Origin: Deltaproteobacteria bacterium
GTDB taxonomy: Bacteria; Desulfobacterota; Syntrophia; Syntrophales; UBA6807
Length of the DNA: 34,111 nt
Direction of reading: 5' to 3'
Assembly: GCA_011056835.1 (NCBI GenBank)
Contig: DSDU01000046.1
Location: forward strand, 1-34,111
Below are positions 9,944 to 18,599 of the stretch, piece after piece (the first letter of the stretch is position 1; each line of letters starts with the position of its first letter). Below the pieces are notes generated by a model. That model had not been told where the DNA came from. It worked only from the letters and a program-made list of their open reading frames with translations, and did not search any database. The position numbers and the translations under genes were made by a program.

Positions 9944-10870
9944 TTATGTACCTCCCTTTGCCTTTGGGTGTGCTTTGTCATATACTTCCAGTAGCTTGCC
10001 GATACTCATCGATGTATACTTCTGCGTTGTCGAAAGGCTCTCATGCCCCAGGAGTTCCTGTATTACCCGCATATCGGCACCACCATCCATCAAATGTGTG
10101 GCAAAGGTATGTCGAAGGGCATGGGGACTGATTTTTTTATTAATGCCGCTTATGAGCATATACTTATCAATAATGCGTGCTATGCTTCTCGTGGTGATCC
10201 GGGAACCGAAACGGTTGAGAAAAAGTGGATTTTCACCGTTACTGTTTTCCACCTGCAGCACCGTACTTCGTACCCCGGAATAGTCTTTCAGTGCTTTCAA
10301 AGCCGGCCCGCCGATCGGTACGATCCGCTCTTTCCGCCCCTTGCCGCGCACCTTCATGAGACTGGACGTCCAATTAATATCGTCCACATTCAATCCACTC
10401 AATTCACCGACGCGGATGCCCGACGAATAAAACAACTCTATTACTGCCTTGTCTCTCAACCCGAATACATCGTCGTTGAAGGTAACGCCGACCAGAGAGA
10501 ATGCTTCATCCACCGATAAAAAAGCGGGGAGATATTTCTCGATCTTCGGAGACTGAATCATATCCGCAGGATTATATGGAATTCGTCCTTCCCGCAGGAG
10601 GTATTTAAAAAAGGCCCTGAGGCTTGCGATTTTTCTCGATATGGTAACCTTCTTGACCTTCTGTTTGTAGAGAAATGCAAGAAAGGACCGCAGGATCATA
10701 TGATCTATGTGAATATGGCGATCGTCGATCTCTTTATTGATGGAAATATTGTTTTCGGAAAGAAATTCCTGAAATTGCCATATGTCGGCGATGTAGTTTC
10801 GTCTGGTATGAGGTGACAGATTTCGCTCCATCTCTATATAAGCTTCGAAATCTCTGACAGCCTGGTCCAC
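9944..10870 (-). CDS. xerC: XerC-type tyrosine recombinase
   Basis: Site-specific recombinase expected to resolve chromosome dimers at dif; the housekeeping position next to hslV argues for Xer rather than a mobile-element integrase. With a GTG start at 10870 the protein is 308 aa, the usual Xer length, and begins DQAVRDFEAYIEMERNLS, a standard SAM-like core-binding start. AGGAGGA lies about 10 bases upstream. The open frame extends to 11029, but that would overlap the preceding small gene by 79 bases and add 53 residues unlike any Xer N-terminus. Catalytic residues are all present: R153, K177, H250, R253, H276 and nucleophile Y285. Whether it acts as XerC, XerD or a single XerH-like enzyme cannot be told here. 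Confidence 0.92.
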   Translation of the reverse strand: MDQAVRDFEAYIEMERNLSPHTRRNYIADIWQFQEFLSENNISINKEIDDRHIHIDHMILRSFLAFLYKQKVKKVTISRKIASLRAFFKYLLREGRIPYNPADMIQSPKIEKYLPAFLSVDEAFSLVGVTFNDDVFGLRDKAVIELFYSSGIRVGELSGLNVDDINWTSSLMKVRGKGRKERIVPIGGPALKALKDYSGVRSTVLQVENSNGENPLFLNRFGSRITTRSIARIIDKYMLISGINKKISPHALRHTFATHLMDGGADMRVIQELLGHESLSTTQKYTSMSIGKLLEVYDKAHPKAKGGT

Positions 10871-10950
10871 GAAACGCTGTTCCTCCTGATGATTCCCGTA
10901 AGCGATGGCTGAAATCCATCCCTCTATCGATGTCTGTGAAGAGTGCCGGG

Positions 10951-11181
10951 CTAATCGGAACAACGCCGGATCCCCGCATGGTAACAGCAGCATGAGTTGG
11001 CGAAGTTGTTGTCGAATACCCGGGTGCATCCGTCTCTGAAGGTTATTTTAACGTATGACATTCCACCGAGAATGTTTGAATTACGTTCCTCGACGACGAT
11101 ACCGAATCCCCATTCGGGATAGCGGAGATGAACCACCTGATCACCTGTCTTTAAATAAAGGCGTCTGATTTCTTCCTTCAT
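10951..11181 (-). CDS. DUF3553-like small protein
   Basis: A 76-aa protein preceded by GGAG with 5-base spacing to its ATG, so likely translated. Residues 11-55 read as a small beta-barrel (GDQVVHLRYPEWGFGIVV, then YVKITFRDGCTRVF). This resembles the DUF3553/CarD-like domain that follows the pattern GD-V-H-PEWG-G-V. The C-terminal part contains an unusual CCC run (residues 64-66). DUF3553-type domains occur on DNA-associated proteins such as helicases, but no function is established for the free-standing form. Neighbours are a DUF151 nuclease-family gene upstream and xerC downstream, all same strand. Confidence 0.75.
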   Translation of the reverse strand: MKEEIRRLYLKTGDQVVHLRYPEWGFGIVVEERNSNILGGMSYVKITFRDGCTRVFDNNFANSCCCYHAGIRRCSD

Positions 11182-11223
11182 TACAACTCCACAAGACCGG
11201 TTCCACCCGACGAGGCTGAAAAA

Positions 11224-11724
11224 CTACATCTTATACTTGCCGAAATCCTCGGGAGACATATTTTCCAGAAGGTCCTTAAGTTTTTCTTTCGAGCATTGCC
11301 TGAGATCTTCCGTCTGTTTGGCGAAATCCAGGTTCATCGATTTTTCAATAACTTTCTCATCCACAAAAATGGTGGCATTCGCCCGCAACGCAAGGGCTAT
11401 CGCATCGCTGGGCCTTGAGTCGACGGTAATTGTCTTGCCGTCTCTCAACAAATGGATGACGGCAAAAAATGTATTATTCTTGAGGTCATTGATGACGATT
11501 TGTGAAATTTCCACATGAAGTGTCTTCAGCATGTGACTCACGAGATCGTGGGTCATCGGTCGTGAAAAACTGATTTTTTCCAGCTCCGTTGCAATAGCAC
11601 TCGCCTCGAACAAGCCGATCCAAATGGGAATCGCTTTCTTTTCATCAAGATCCTTCAGAATAACAATGGGGGTATTCGTAATTGGATCAATCGCCAAGAC
11701 GAAAACTTTCATTTCTATCAACAT
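11224..11724 (-). CDS. Bifunctional nuclease family protein (DUF151)
   Basis: A 166-aa protein with the complete DUF151 pattern: an N-terminal MKVFVLAIDPITNTPIVIL strand region, PIWIGLFEASAIA, then the highly conserved SRPSDAIALALRANATIFV (about residues 102-120). Plant members show RNase/DNase activity, and thermophile members bind acyl groups or DNA; the bacterial function is not settled. The ATG at 11724 overlaps the miaB stop by 7 bases and has AGAGG 8 bases upstream, supporting it over the ATG at 11712. An acidic tail with a UvrB/UvrC-like flavour (KEKLKDLLENMSPEDFGKYK) closes the protein, as in many family members. Confidence 0.93.
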   Translation of the reverse strand: MLIEMKVFVLAIDPITNTPIVILKDLDEKKAIPIWIGLFEASAIATELEKISFSRPMTHDLVSHMLKTLHVEISQIVINDLKNNTFFAVIHLLRDGKTITVDSRPSDAIALALRANATIFVDEKVIEKSMNLDFAKQTEDLRQCSKEKLKDLLENMSPEDFGKYKM

Positions 11725-13064
11725 TTTTGATTCCTCTCCTTCTCAAACAGTTTACCTCGGAGTGAATGGATATAAGTATTATGTATACTAACACATACAG
11801 TCTTCCCGATCAATTCTCTCTCACCTTCGAAGTTGACTATTCTGTTGGTCTTAGTTCTTCCCGAAACATCAGTGTGACTGTTTTTACTCAATCCGACAAC
11901 AAGGATATCCTCCACCATTCCTTTCAAGGCATGATTTTTCTCCACTGTATGTATTTGCTGAAGCTCCTGCACTCTCGTGAGGCGTTCCCGCTTTACCGGT
12001 TCGGGAATCCTATCATCAAGTTTTTCTGCAGCCGTCCCCGGCCTCGCAGAATATTTGAAAGAAAAAGCATTATCAAATCTTACTTCTTCCATAAGATCAA
12101 TCGTTTTTTGAAAATCACTTTCCGACTCCCCGGGGAATCCGACGATAAAATCAGTGCTGATACTGATGTAAGGACAAACCTCCCGCAGTTTATTTACCTT
12201 CCGCAGATAATCATCGGCATCATATCGTCTATTCATGCGTTTGAGCACCGAATCCGAACCGGATTGCACGGGAAGATGTATATGTTCACATAACTTATCC
12301 ACTGTGGCGAAACATTCGATGAGACCATCCGACAAATCCTTCGGATGTGACGTGGTAAAGCGAATCCGCTCGATACCCTCTATGTCGCCTATCTTTTTCA
12401 GTAACGATGGAAAATCCGCTCCATTATGTAATGTGTTGCCATACGAATTCACATTTTGACCAAGAAGGGTCACCTCTTTCACGCCATGGCTCGCCAATAT
12501 GGTAATTTCATCGACGATATCTTTTAGCTCACGGCTTTCTTCTCTTCCCCTCAGATAGGGAACAACACAGAACGAGCAAAAATTATTACATCCCTGCATA
12601 ATCGTCACAAATGAACTGACGGATCCATTGTGAGGCGGAGTCACGATGCCGATGGAATATACCGTATCATGAAAACAGGTTTCGACCCTTCGGGCCCTGT
12701 TCCGTTCCACATCTTTCACGATTTCAGGCAGCCGATGTATGTTATGAGTACCGAACACGAAATCAATATATGGTGCTCGGGCAAACAGTTCGGCTCCTTT
12801 CTGCTGAGCCATGCACCCACCAACACCGATAATCATACCCGGCCGTGCCTGTTTCAAACCACGATACCGTCCCAGAATACTGTATACTTTCTGCTCCGCT
12901 TTTTCTCGTATGCTGCAGGTGTTGACGATAATCAAATCCGCAGATTTATCAGTATCTGTGATACGGAATCCTTCTTTCATGAGGAGCGCTTCCATCTGCT
13001 CCGAATCATGGACATTCATCTGACATCCGAATGTCCTTATGTAAAGATGCCTTTCCTCTCTCAT
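11718..13064 (-). CDS. miaB: MiaB, tRNA-2-methylthio-N6-dimethylallyladenosine synthase
   Basis: Radical SAM methylthiotransferase acting on i6A37 of tRNA. Three N-terminal cysteines (C14 in FGCQMN, C50 in NTCSIRE, C84 in GGCMAQ) bind the auxiliary Fe-S cluster. C159, C163 and C166 (CNNFCSFC) form the SAM cluster, and a TRAM RNA-binding domain occupies roughly the last 65 residues. I chose ATG 13064 (448 aa; MREERHLYIRTFGC) because it matches the family; the frame stays open to a GTG at 13127 that adds 21 unconserved residues and has no ribosome site. It is closer to MiaB than to MtaB or RimO because of GCQMNVHDSE and the overall length. Confidence 0.95.
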   Translation of the reverse strand: MREERHLYIRTFGCQMNVHDSEQMEALLMKEGFRITDTDKSADLIIVNTCSIREKAEQKVYSILGRYRGLKQARPGMIIGVGGCMAQQKGAELFARAPYIDFVFGTHNIHRLPEIVKDVERNRARRVETCFHDTVYSIGIVTPPHNGSVSSFVTIMQGCNNFCSFCVVPYLRGREESRELKDIVDEITILASHGVKEVTLLGQNVNSYGNTLHNGADFPSLLKKIGDIEGIERIRFTTSHPKDLSDGLIECFATVDKLCEHIHLPVQSGSDSVLKRMNRRYDADDYLRKVNKLREVCPYISISTDFIVGFPGESESDFQKTIDLMEEVRFDNAFSFKYSARPGTAAEKLDDRIPEPVKRERLTRVQELQQIHTVEKNHALKGMVEDILVVGLSKNSHTDVSGRTKTNRIVNFEGERELIGKTVCVSIHNTYIHSLRGKLFEKERNQKC

Positions 13065-13217
13065 ACCGAAACAACCAGTTCCCGATAAGGTCTCTTTTCT
13101 CGCCGCGAGTACTACTTCACGGGACACAACGAGTCAATGTAATTTTGCTGCCCGCCTGCGTGCGGTTATACAAATCTTTATAGACGAACGGCTCAGGGCG
13201 CACAAAGAAGCGAAACA

Positions 13218-15371
13218 TCAGCTTGAACACCGTAATTTAAGCTCCGTATAGGGATGGAGCTTAAACATGAAGCCCCGTTTCTCAAAGAGGCGCAAGCATG
13301 CATCAACAACCTGAGGATCATATAAGATCCCTCGATTACTACGTATTTCTTCCAACGCCCTTTCTATGCCAAGGGCTGATCGATAAGGTCTGTGCGATGC
13401 CATCGCTTCCACCACATCGGCGACCGCAAGAATCCGAGCTTCAAGGAGAATTTCATCACCCTTCAAGCCTTCGGGATAGCCTGATCCATCATATCGTTCA
13501 TGATGCTGACGAACGATTTGAGCAACAGGCCACGGGAAATCTATGTTTTTCAAAATTTCATATCCTACATCCGGGTGAACTTTCATCATTAACATTTCTA
13601 TTTCAGTCAGAATATCGGGTTTGCTGAGAATTTCCGCCGGTTCATAAATCTTCCCGATATCATGGAGTGTCGCCGACACAACAATTCCTTCCGTTTGAGA
13701 TTCGGACAACTGCATCTCCTCGGCTATTGCACGGGCCAGCTGTGTTACCCGCTGCTGATGGCCTGCCGTATAGGGATCCCGCTTCTCCGTCATCGATGCC
13801 AGCGCATTGACCGTTTCTTCCAACCGCCTTTGAATCCGCTCGAAACTCTTTGTCAACTCTTCCTCAGCCCGCTTTCGCGCGGTGATATCCCTGACATAGC
13901 CCATATCTGCATGCTGCTTGTTGATCGTGATAATCCCGAAGGCAATCTCAACATCCTTTATCGTTCCGTCCTTGCATAAAATTTGTGATTCATAAAGCGG
14001 CAACACTTGTCTCCCCGACATTCTTCTCTTATATCGTTGCAAGACTACTTTCTGATAGTCGGGAGTAAAGATGTTGAGAAAGGGCATGCCGATCAATTCA
14101 TCTACTTTATATCCCGTTATATCGGTCATAGCCCTGTTGACGAAAGTATAGATCTCTTCCTGGATGATGACGACGCCGTACATGGCCTGTTCAACTACCG
14201 CAGCATATTTCTCTTCACTTTCCTTGAGTGATTCTTCGCCCGTTTTCCTTTCCGTTACATCTTCATAGACAACGACGATTCTCTTTTCTTCTAACCGACG
14301 GCCGACCCTGGAGGAGCTTACCGCACAAATGATGTCGGTTCCATCTTTTCGTCTGCACGGAAATTCTTCCCGATATGTTTCCTGCCTTTCAAGGACAGGG
14401 TAGAATCGCCGCCCGATTTCTTCAAAATCTTCATCGGATCGGTACAATATTCTTGTCCCCTTGCCGATAACTTCTTCCGGATCCCACCCAAACACATCCC
14501 GCACCGACTCATTGGCAAAAAATATCTTCCGGTTCTCCAAACCGATAACAGCATGTGGAATAGCGGACAGGATAGAAGATTCCAATGTTTCTATTTCTTC
14601 AAGTTTGATCCTGGCCTCACGCTCCCTGGTAATATCCATTGAGTTTCCCAAGGTGGCACGCTGTCCGAAGTAATCGATTGACGTGACATTTTCCAGAACC
14701 CATATAATGCGTCCATCTTTAGTGACGGTCCGATGTTCATAGGGAAAATGACGATTACCCTTCAACATTTTTACCGCTTCTTGTCTGACCATTTCCCTGT
14801 CTTCCGGATGCACGAGATCCATCGGGTCCATATTCAATAATTCCTGTTCGGAGTATCCCGAATGCTCGCACATATAAGGATTGACAAACCGGAACTTACC
14901 GTTCTGGTGTACGAATACCCCGGCCTGGGAACTGTGCGCCAGTTTGCTGTAGAGTTCTTCCGCCTGTTTTCTTTCGGTAATATTGTGTATTATTCCATTA
15001 TATCCCCATACACTCCCATCCTGGTAGATCGCTGTCATGGTAACGAGACATGACAGGTCCTTTCCGTCCCTTTTTTTAAATCTCATCTTGTAGTTCCTGA
15101 CCGAGCCATGCTTTTCCATTTCATTCTGGAAGCGCACTCGATCGCTGACATCAACGTAAAGTTGCTGCGCTTTCATCGTCATCATCTCTTCTCGAGAATA
15201 GCCGAATATTTCGATCATGGCCTTATTGAAATCGACAAAAGACCCGTCCTGTTTCGTGATAATGAAAGCATCGCTTGATTCTTCTATGAGCCTGCGATAC
15301 TTCTCCTCCCGTTGACGGAGGCTGCTGAGCTCACTGATGAGCTCTTTTTTTGTCTTTTTCTGTTCACCCAT
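13218..15371 (-). CDS. Multi-PAS HD-GYP cyclic-di-GMP phosphodiesterase
   Basis: A 717-aa soluble sensor enzyme with no membrane segment. Four PAS/PAC modules run in order at about residues 22-135, 138-255, 262-380 and 385-505, each closing with a PAC-type DITERK-like end. An HD-GYP domain fills about 515-705. The metal and catalytic signature is complete: HDIGK at 570-574, HH at 623-624 and GYP at 631-633, so hydrolysis of cyclic-di-GMP is expected. No response-regulator receiver domain is present; input must come through the PAS domains (no heme or flavin motif was identified). It starts 27 bases after the GGDEF gene, which makes the opposite reaction, so the pair is probably cotranscribed. 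Confidence 0.93.
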   Translation of the reverse strand: MGEQKKTKKELISELSSLRQREEKYRRLIEESSDAFIITKQDGSFVDFNKAMIEIFGYSREEMMTMKAQQLYVDVSDRVRFQNEMEKHGSVRNYKMRFKKRDGKDLSCLVTMTAIYQDGSVWGYNGIIHNITERKQAEELYSKLAHSSQAGVFVHQNGKFRFVNPYMCEHSGYSEQELLNMDPMDLVHPEDREMVRQEAVKMLKGNRHFPYEHRTVTKDGRIIWVLENVTSIDYFGQRATLGNSMDITREREARIKLEEIETLESSILSAIPHAVIGLENRKIFFANESVRDVFGWDPEEVIGKGTRILYRSDEDFEEIGRRFYPVLERQETYREEFPCRRKDGTDIICAVSSSRVGRRLEEKRIVVVYEDVTERKTGEESLKESEEKYAAVVEQAMYGVVIIQEEIYTFVNRAMTDITGYKVDELIGMPFLNIFTPDYQKVVLQRYKRRMSGRQVLPLYESQILCKDGTIKDVEIAFGIITINKQHADMGYVRDITARKRAEEELTKSFERIQRRLEETVNALASMTEKRDPYTAGHQQRVTQLARAIAEEMQLSESQTEGIVVSATLHDIGKIYEPAEILSKPDILTEIEMLMMKVHPDVGYEILKNIDFPWPVAQIVRQHHERYDGSGYPEGLKGDEILLEARILAVADVVEAMASHRPYRSALGIERALEEIRSNRGILYDPQVVDACLRLFEKRGFMFKLHPYTELKLRCSS

Positions 15372-15398
15372 ACGGATCTCCGTTGCACCGTTAAAATT

Positions 15399-16826
15399 TT
15401 ACTTCCCTGATATGGCTGAGTTTATCGCTTCAGAAAAAAGCCTGAAACTGTTTCTCCCCTCTTCCTTCGCCCGATACATAGCGACATCGGCGTTCCGCAT
15501 CAACGTGTCCATGTCTGTACCATCATCGGGATAAACAGCAACACCCACACTTGTGGTGATATGAAGACTGCGATTATTAATAATAAATGGATGCCCGAAA
15601 GAATCAACAATTTTCGTCGCTGTCGCCGATGCATCATCGATGGAGCCGATCTCCTGTAACAGAATCATGAATTCATCGCCACCCATTCTGGCAACGACAT
15701 CTTCCTTTCGCACAAGGTTCCTCAGACGATCCGCGACACCATTCAACAGATGATCACCCACATTATGTCCCAGGGTGTCGTTCACCTCTTTAAAATGATC
15801 AAGATCGAGAACTACAATGGCTAACATTTCCTTATGCCTCTGGGCTCGAGCTTGTGCCAGCGTAAACTGTTCATAGAAAAGAACCCGGTTCGGCAGTCCT
15901 GTCAATGCGTCATGATAGGCCAATCGTCGAATTTCCTCTTCAGCCTCTATACGTTCGGTAATATCCCGGATGAATGCCATATCAGCAGGTTTCCCATCGA
16001 TATAGTTTATAATTCCAAAGGATACTTCAACGTGCTTTTCAGCATTATTCTTCCGCATGATTTTCACTTCATAAACATGTGGAATTTCTTCTCCGGAAAG
16101 ACGGCGTTCATACCGCTGATTGATAAGATCCCGGTATTCGGGGGCAAAAATATCCAGGAAATTTCTTCCCATTAGTTCTTCTCGTCCGTAGCCTGTGATA
16201 TCGGACATAGCATTATTGACAAATTTATAAACGTAATCCTGAACAATGATGATGCCGTCCCGTGCTTTTTCCACCAAGGTGGAATATTTTGACTGACTTT
16301 CTCGCAGGGACTCCTCGGCATGTCTGCGTTCAATAATTCTGCCAAGGCGTTCGGCAATTGCCTTGATGAGATACTCTTTCTCTTTTACGATTTCACTTTT
16401 TTTGTTGTGGTGCGGTTCCACCAGGTAACAGACTTCGATTCCACCAGCAGTTTTGCCATCAACGATAATATGACGAAAAAGTTTGCCGGGGCTTTCGCTG
16501 AAATTTTCAGTTGTGTATACGTTATTTTTCACTGTTATGCGAGCACAGGATGTCTGAGGATAGCGCATTGCCCCGGGAATGAGTTCTACAATTCTCTGCA
16601 ACATGTCATCCAGGGACATTTCCGTCTCAACAAGTTCGGAGATGGTGTACATACACTTCAGTTCCTTGATGCGCTCATTAAGTGCTTCCGTATTTCTGAT
16701 AAGATTTTCTTCGGCCACCATGCATTGGTTTTCAAGGGTTTCCCATTCGGCTCTGCGCGTGCGGAGGCTTTCCAGTTCAGCTATGATCATGTCAATTTCC
16801 ATATGTTTGTGCTTTTCTTCGCTCAT
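15399..16826 (-). CDS. GAF/PAS-GGDEF diguanylate cyclase
   Basis: Expected to make cyclic-di-GMP from two GTP. The soluble 475-aa protein has an N-terminal coiled coil (about 10-55), a GAF-like region (about 55-170), one PAS domain (about 180-300), then a GGDEF domain. The active GGDEF is at 382-386 with R-x-x-D (RKED, 373-376) exactly five residues before it, so an intact allosteric inhibition site is visible. The PAS domain is clearly paralogous to PAS4 of the downstream phosphodiesterase. The start is uncertain: ATG 16826 (MSEEKHK) is preferred, but GTG 16841 is also open and neither has a strong ribosome site. Confidence 0.92.
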   Translation of the reverse strand: MSEEKHKHMEIDMIIAELESLRTRRAEWETLENQCMVAEENLIRNTEALNERIKELKCMYTISELVETEMSLDDMLQRIVELIPGAMRYPQTSCARITVKNNVYTTENFSESPGKLFRHIIVDGKTAGGIEVCYLVEPHHNKKSEIVKEKEYLIKAIAERLGRIIERRHAEESLRESQSKYSTLVEKARDGIIIVQDYVYKFVNNAMSDITGYGREELMGRNFLDIFAPEYRDLINQRYERRLSGEEIPHVYEVKIMRKNNAEKHVEVSFGIINYIDGKPADMAFIRDITERIEAEEEIRRLAYHDALTGLPNRVLFYEQFTLAQARAQRHKEMLAIVVLDLDHFKEVNDTLGHNVGDHLLNGVADRLRNLVRKEDVVARMGGDEFMILLQEIGSIDDASATATKIVDSFGHPFIINNRSLHITTSVGVAVYPDDGTDMDTLMRNADVAMYRAKEEGRNSFRLFSEAINSAISGK

Positions 16827-17227
16827 GGTTGCCGATGGCACCGCTCCGTTCGATGATACTGCGGGTATCTTGGCAATTACGATGTAAAGACTTCGCCGTT
16901 AGATCTTTCCTGCTCGCGTCTTTGCGGGCCGTTGAAAAACTCCGACATGAAGCTCTCTTAGATGTCGGACTGCAAGGCACCGAAATTCTTGATAGTCGTA
17001 TCATATGTACGTCGGAGCAACGAAAAATGAAGGTAATCCCGACATGTCGACGCAGATGGGTGCTTTCAGGTGCCTCTTTATGTCTTGTGTTGTCAGCTTA
17101 ATATATTATTATAATCCGGTCGAGAAATATTTATCTCCATACCGTAATTACTGACAAATTCACCCATCTAATCACGCAGTCGTCTGGTGAAGCCGCTGAG
17201 GTCTCTCTTCGTTAATGGTATATTTCT
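16827..17227. other. Intergenic region upstream of the c-di-GMP pair, with repeat-like segment
   Basis: About 400 bases with no supported gene. Bases 16930-17090 look like a dispersed intergenic repeat (next entry). The remainder, 17095-17227, is AT-rich and lies between the M50 protease stop and the cyclase gene, both minus. A TATAAT occurs on the minus strand (17108-17113) but has no recognisable -35 element at the right distance, so I do not call a promoter. Confidence 0.45.
16930..17090. repeat. Probable dispersed intergenic repeat with internal hairpin
   Basis: The segment begins GCCGTTGAAAAACTCCGACA and contains an 8-bp inverted repeat, TCCGACAT (16941-16948) with ATGTCGGA (16962-16969), then a related GTCGGA further on. 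From memory, similar GTTGAAAAACTCCGAC-type elements recur between genes in deltaproteobacterial genomes. Only one copy lies in this window, so the repeat status cannot be shown here. It carries no good reading frame. Confidence 0.35.
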
Positions 17228-18091
17228 TTAAAATGGAGCGGGCATAAAGGTAACAATGAAAACAACCATTGCGATCCATCCCGCAAGCCGTCTTTTGCGA
17301 TCAAGTGGTATCCAGTCATAGGTCACGGGTGGATGGTCAATCCCTATAATAAGAAGCAGGCCGAACCATACGAACCATCCCACCCAACCAAGAACTCCCA
17401 ACAAGAAGAGGATTCCCATAAAAAAACGGGCGACCGTCCGCTGCCTCAATCCGAAAATTGCATAAGCTACATGTCCGCCGTCAAGCTGCCCCACTGGTAT
17501 CAAGTTTAATGCCGTGACGAGAAGTCCTATCCACCCTGTAAAGGCGACCGGATGAAGCATCAGGCTTGCATTATCCGGCATCGGACCATTGACAACCCAG
17601 TTCAGACCGGAAAACAGCAAGCATGTACCGAGACTTATTCCCTCTTCACCGGTGTAAGGCACGATTTCCGAAAGGGAGAGTCCGACAGCAAGAACGGGAA
17701 TCGTAACGATAAGACCGGCGAAGGGACCGGCAACTCCGATATCAATCAGCGTTCTCCTATTATACAGGGGTGACTTCATCTTGATGACAGCTCCGAATGT
17801 TCCGATGAAAGACGGTGCCGGTATGAAATAAGGAAGAGTCACGTCGACGTGATGCCGTCGAGACATAATATAATGCCCCAATTCGTGTGTTCCCAGGATA
17901 AATATAAGAGAAAACGAAAAAGGTATTCCCCTCCATATGGACAGGGGTTCATCCAGGGGATTGATGCCTTGTTGAATTGCACCGGCAATTAATGTTGTAA
18001 ACAAGGTGATTACGAAGAGGAGTATATGAATGCGGGTGATGTTAGATTTATTCTTTTCCACGTGAGGAATTGAATCTACCTGATTTTCCAT
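17228..18091 (-). CDS. Site-2 protease family membrane metallopeptidase (M50)
   Basis: An integral membrane zinc protease of 287 aa with about six to seven hydrophobic segments. The zinc motif HELGH is at 69-73 inside a membrane helix, and the third ligand aspartate is D204 in NLIPVGQLDGGH, so the active site is complete. There is no PDZ domain, unlike RseP. It resembles the compact archaeal/cyanobacterial type of S2P. Substrates cannot be predicted; no anti-sigma factor lies nearby. The ATG at 18091 has no ribosome site: the bases just before it instead complement part of an upstream terminator hairpin (see that entry). The gene is separated from the IHF-like gene by that terminator and probably has its own expression control. 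Confidence 0.9.
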   Translation of the reverse strand: MENQVDSIPHVEKNKSNITRIHILLFVITLFTTLIAGAIQQGINPLDEPLSIWRGIPFSFSLIFILGTHELGHYIMSRRHHVDVTLPYFIPAPSFIGTFGAVIKMKSPLYNRRTLIDIGVAGPFAGLIVTIPVLAVGLSLSEIVPYTGEEGISLGTCLLFSGLNWVVNGPMPDNASLMLHPVAFTGWIGLLVTALNLIPVGQLDGGHVAYAIFGLRQRTVARFFMGILFLLGVLGWVGWFVWFGLLLIIGIDHPPVTYDWIPLDRKRRLAGWIAMVVFIVTFMPAPF

Positions 18092-18092
18092 A

Positions 18093-18132
18093 AGAACATC
18101 TGCGAAAAAAGAGGGGGGATGTTCTCCCCCCT
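18093..18132 (-). terminator. Intrinsic terminator, possibly an attenuator for the M50 gene
   Basis: On the minus strand AGGGGGGA (18132-18125) pairs perfectly with TCCCCCCT (18119-18112) across GAACA, followed by CTTTTTT (18111-18105). This is a textbook intrinsic terminator lying after the IHF-like gene. In addition AGAACATC (18125-18118, the loop plus start of the 3' stem) is exactly complementary to GATGTTCT (18100-18093), which ends two bases before the M50 start codon. Terminator and alternative hairpin cannot form together. The terminator is well supported; the switch is inference. Confidence 0.8.
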
Positions 18133-18317
18133 GTGTTATCCAAAATATTTTGCATATTCTAAAATAAATAATTTATTAGTATGAGTCCCTGACTGACTTC
18201 GATTTCACCTTTTGTATCCGATAATCAATCCGCTGAAGCAAACCGACCTGCATGGCGTGAACTCCTGTATAACGGGGGCGATAAACGAACCGGCACTGAA
18301 AAGATGTTAATGAACCC

Positions 18318-18599
18318 CTATTTCTTCGAATTGACTCTCTCTTTGAGTTCTTTACCTACCTTGAAGAACGGTAATTTCTTGGGGGCAACCTGAATGGTCC
18401 CACCTGTTTTCGGATTTCGTCCCGTGTAAGACCCATAATCCCTCACGACAAAACTCCCGAATCCCCGTATCTCTATTCGACCGCCATTCTTTAGTTCCTC
18501 GGTAAATCCTTTGAATATCAGATTCACAACATCGGTCGCTTGTCTTTCCGTCAGATTTTCCTTTTTACTCAACGCATCGATTAATTCGGATTTATTCAT
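18318..18599 (-). CDS. Integration host factor / HU-like DNA-binding protein
   Basis: A 93-aa DNA-bending histone-like protein. It begins MNKSELIDALSKKENL and contains RGFGSFVVRDYGSYTGRNPKTG, the beta-arm with the conserved RNP motif that inserts into the minor groove. GSF-x-x-R and the length suggest an IHF-type subunit rather than plain HU, but alpha or beta cannot be assigned. The start at 18599 is preferred; the frame opens to 18638 with unconserved residues. The leader contains a run of eight G directly before the start (18602-18609 on the complementary strand), which serves as the ribosome site. A strong terminator follows about 185 bases downstream. Confidence 0.93.
   Translation of the reverse strand: MNKSELIDALSKKENLTERQATDVVNLIFKGFTEELKNGGRIEIRGFGSFVVRDYGSYTGRNPKTGGTIQVAPKKLPFFKVGKELKERVNSKK

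Noticed and set aside
9944-10870. xerC as the integrase of a mobile element
   Set aside because: Housekeeping linkage to hslVU, Xer length and no attachment-site repeats or cargo genes nearby.
16792-17004. 70-codon minus-strand frame upstream of the cyclase
   Set aside because: Overlaps the cyclase start and the repeat-like segment; no ribosome site and no recognisable features.
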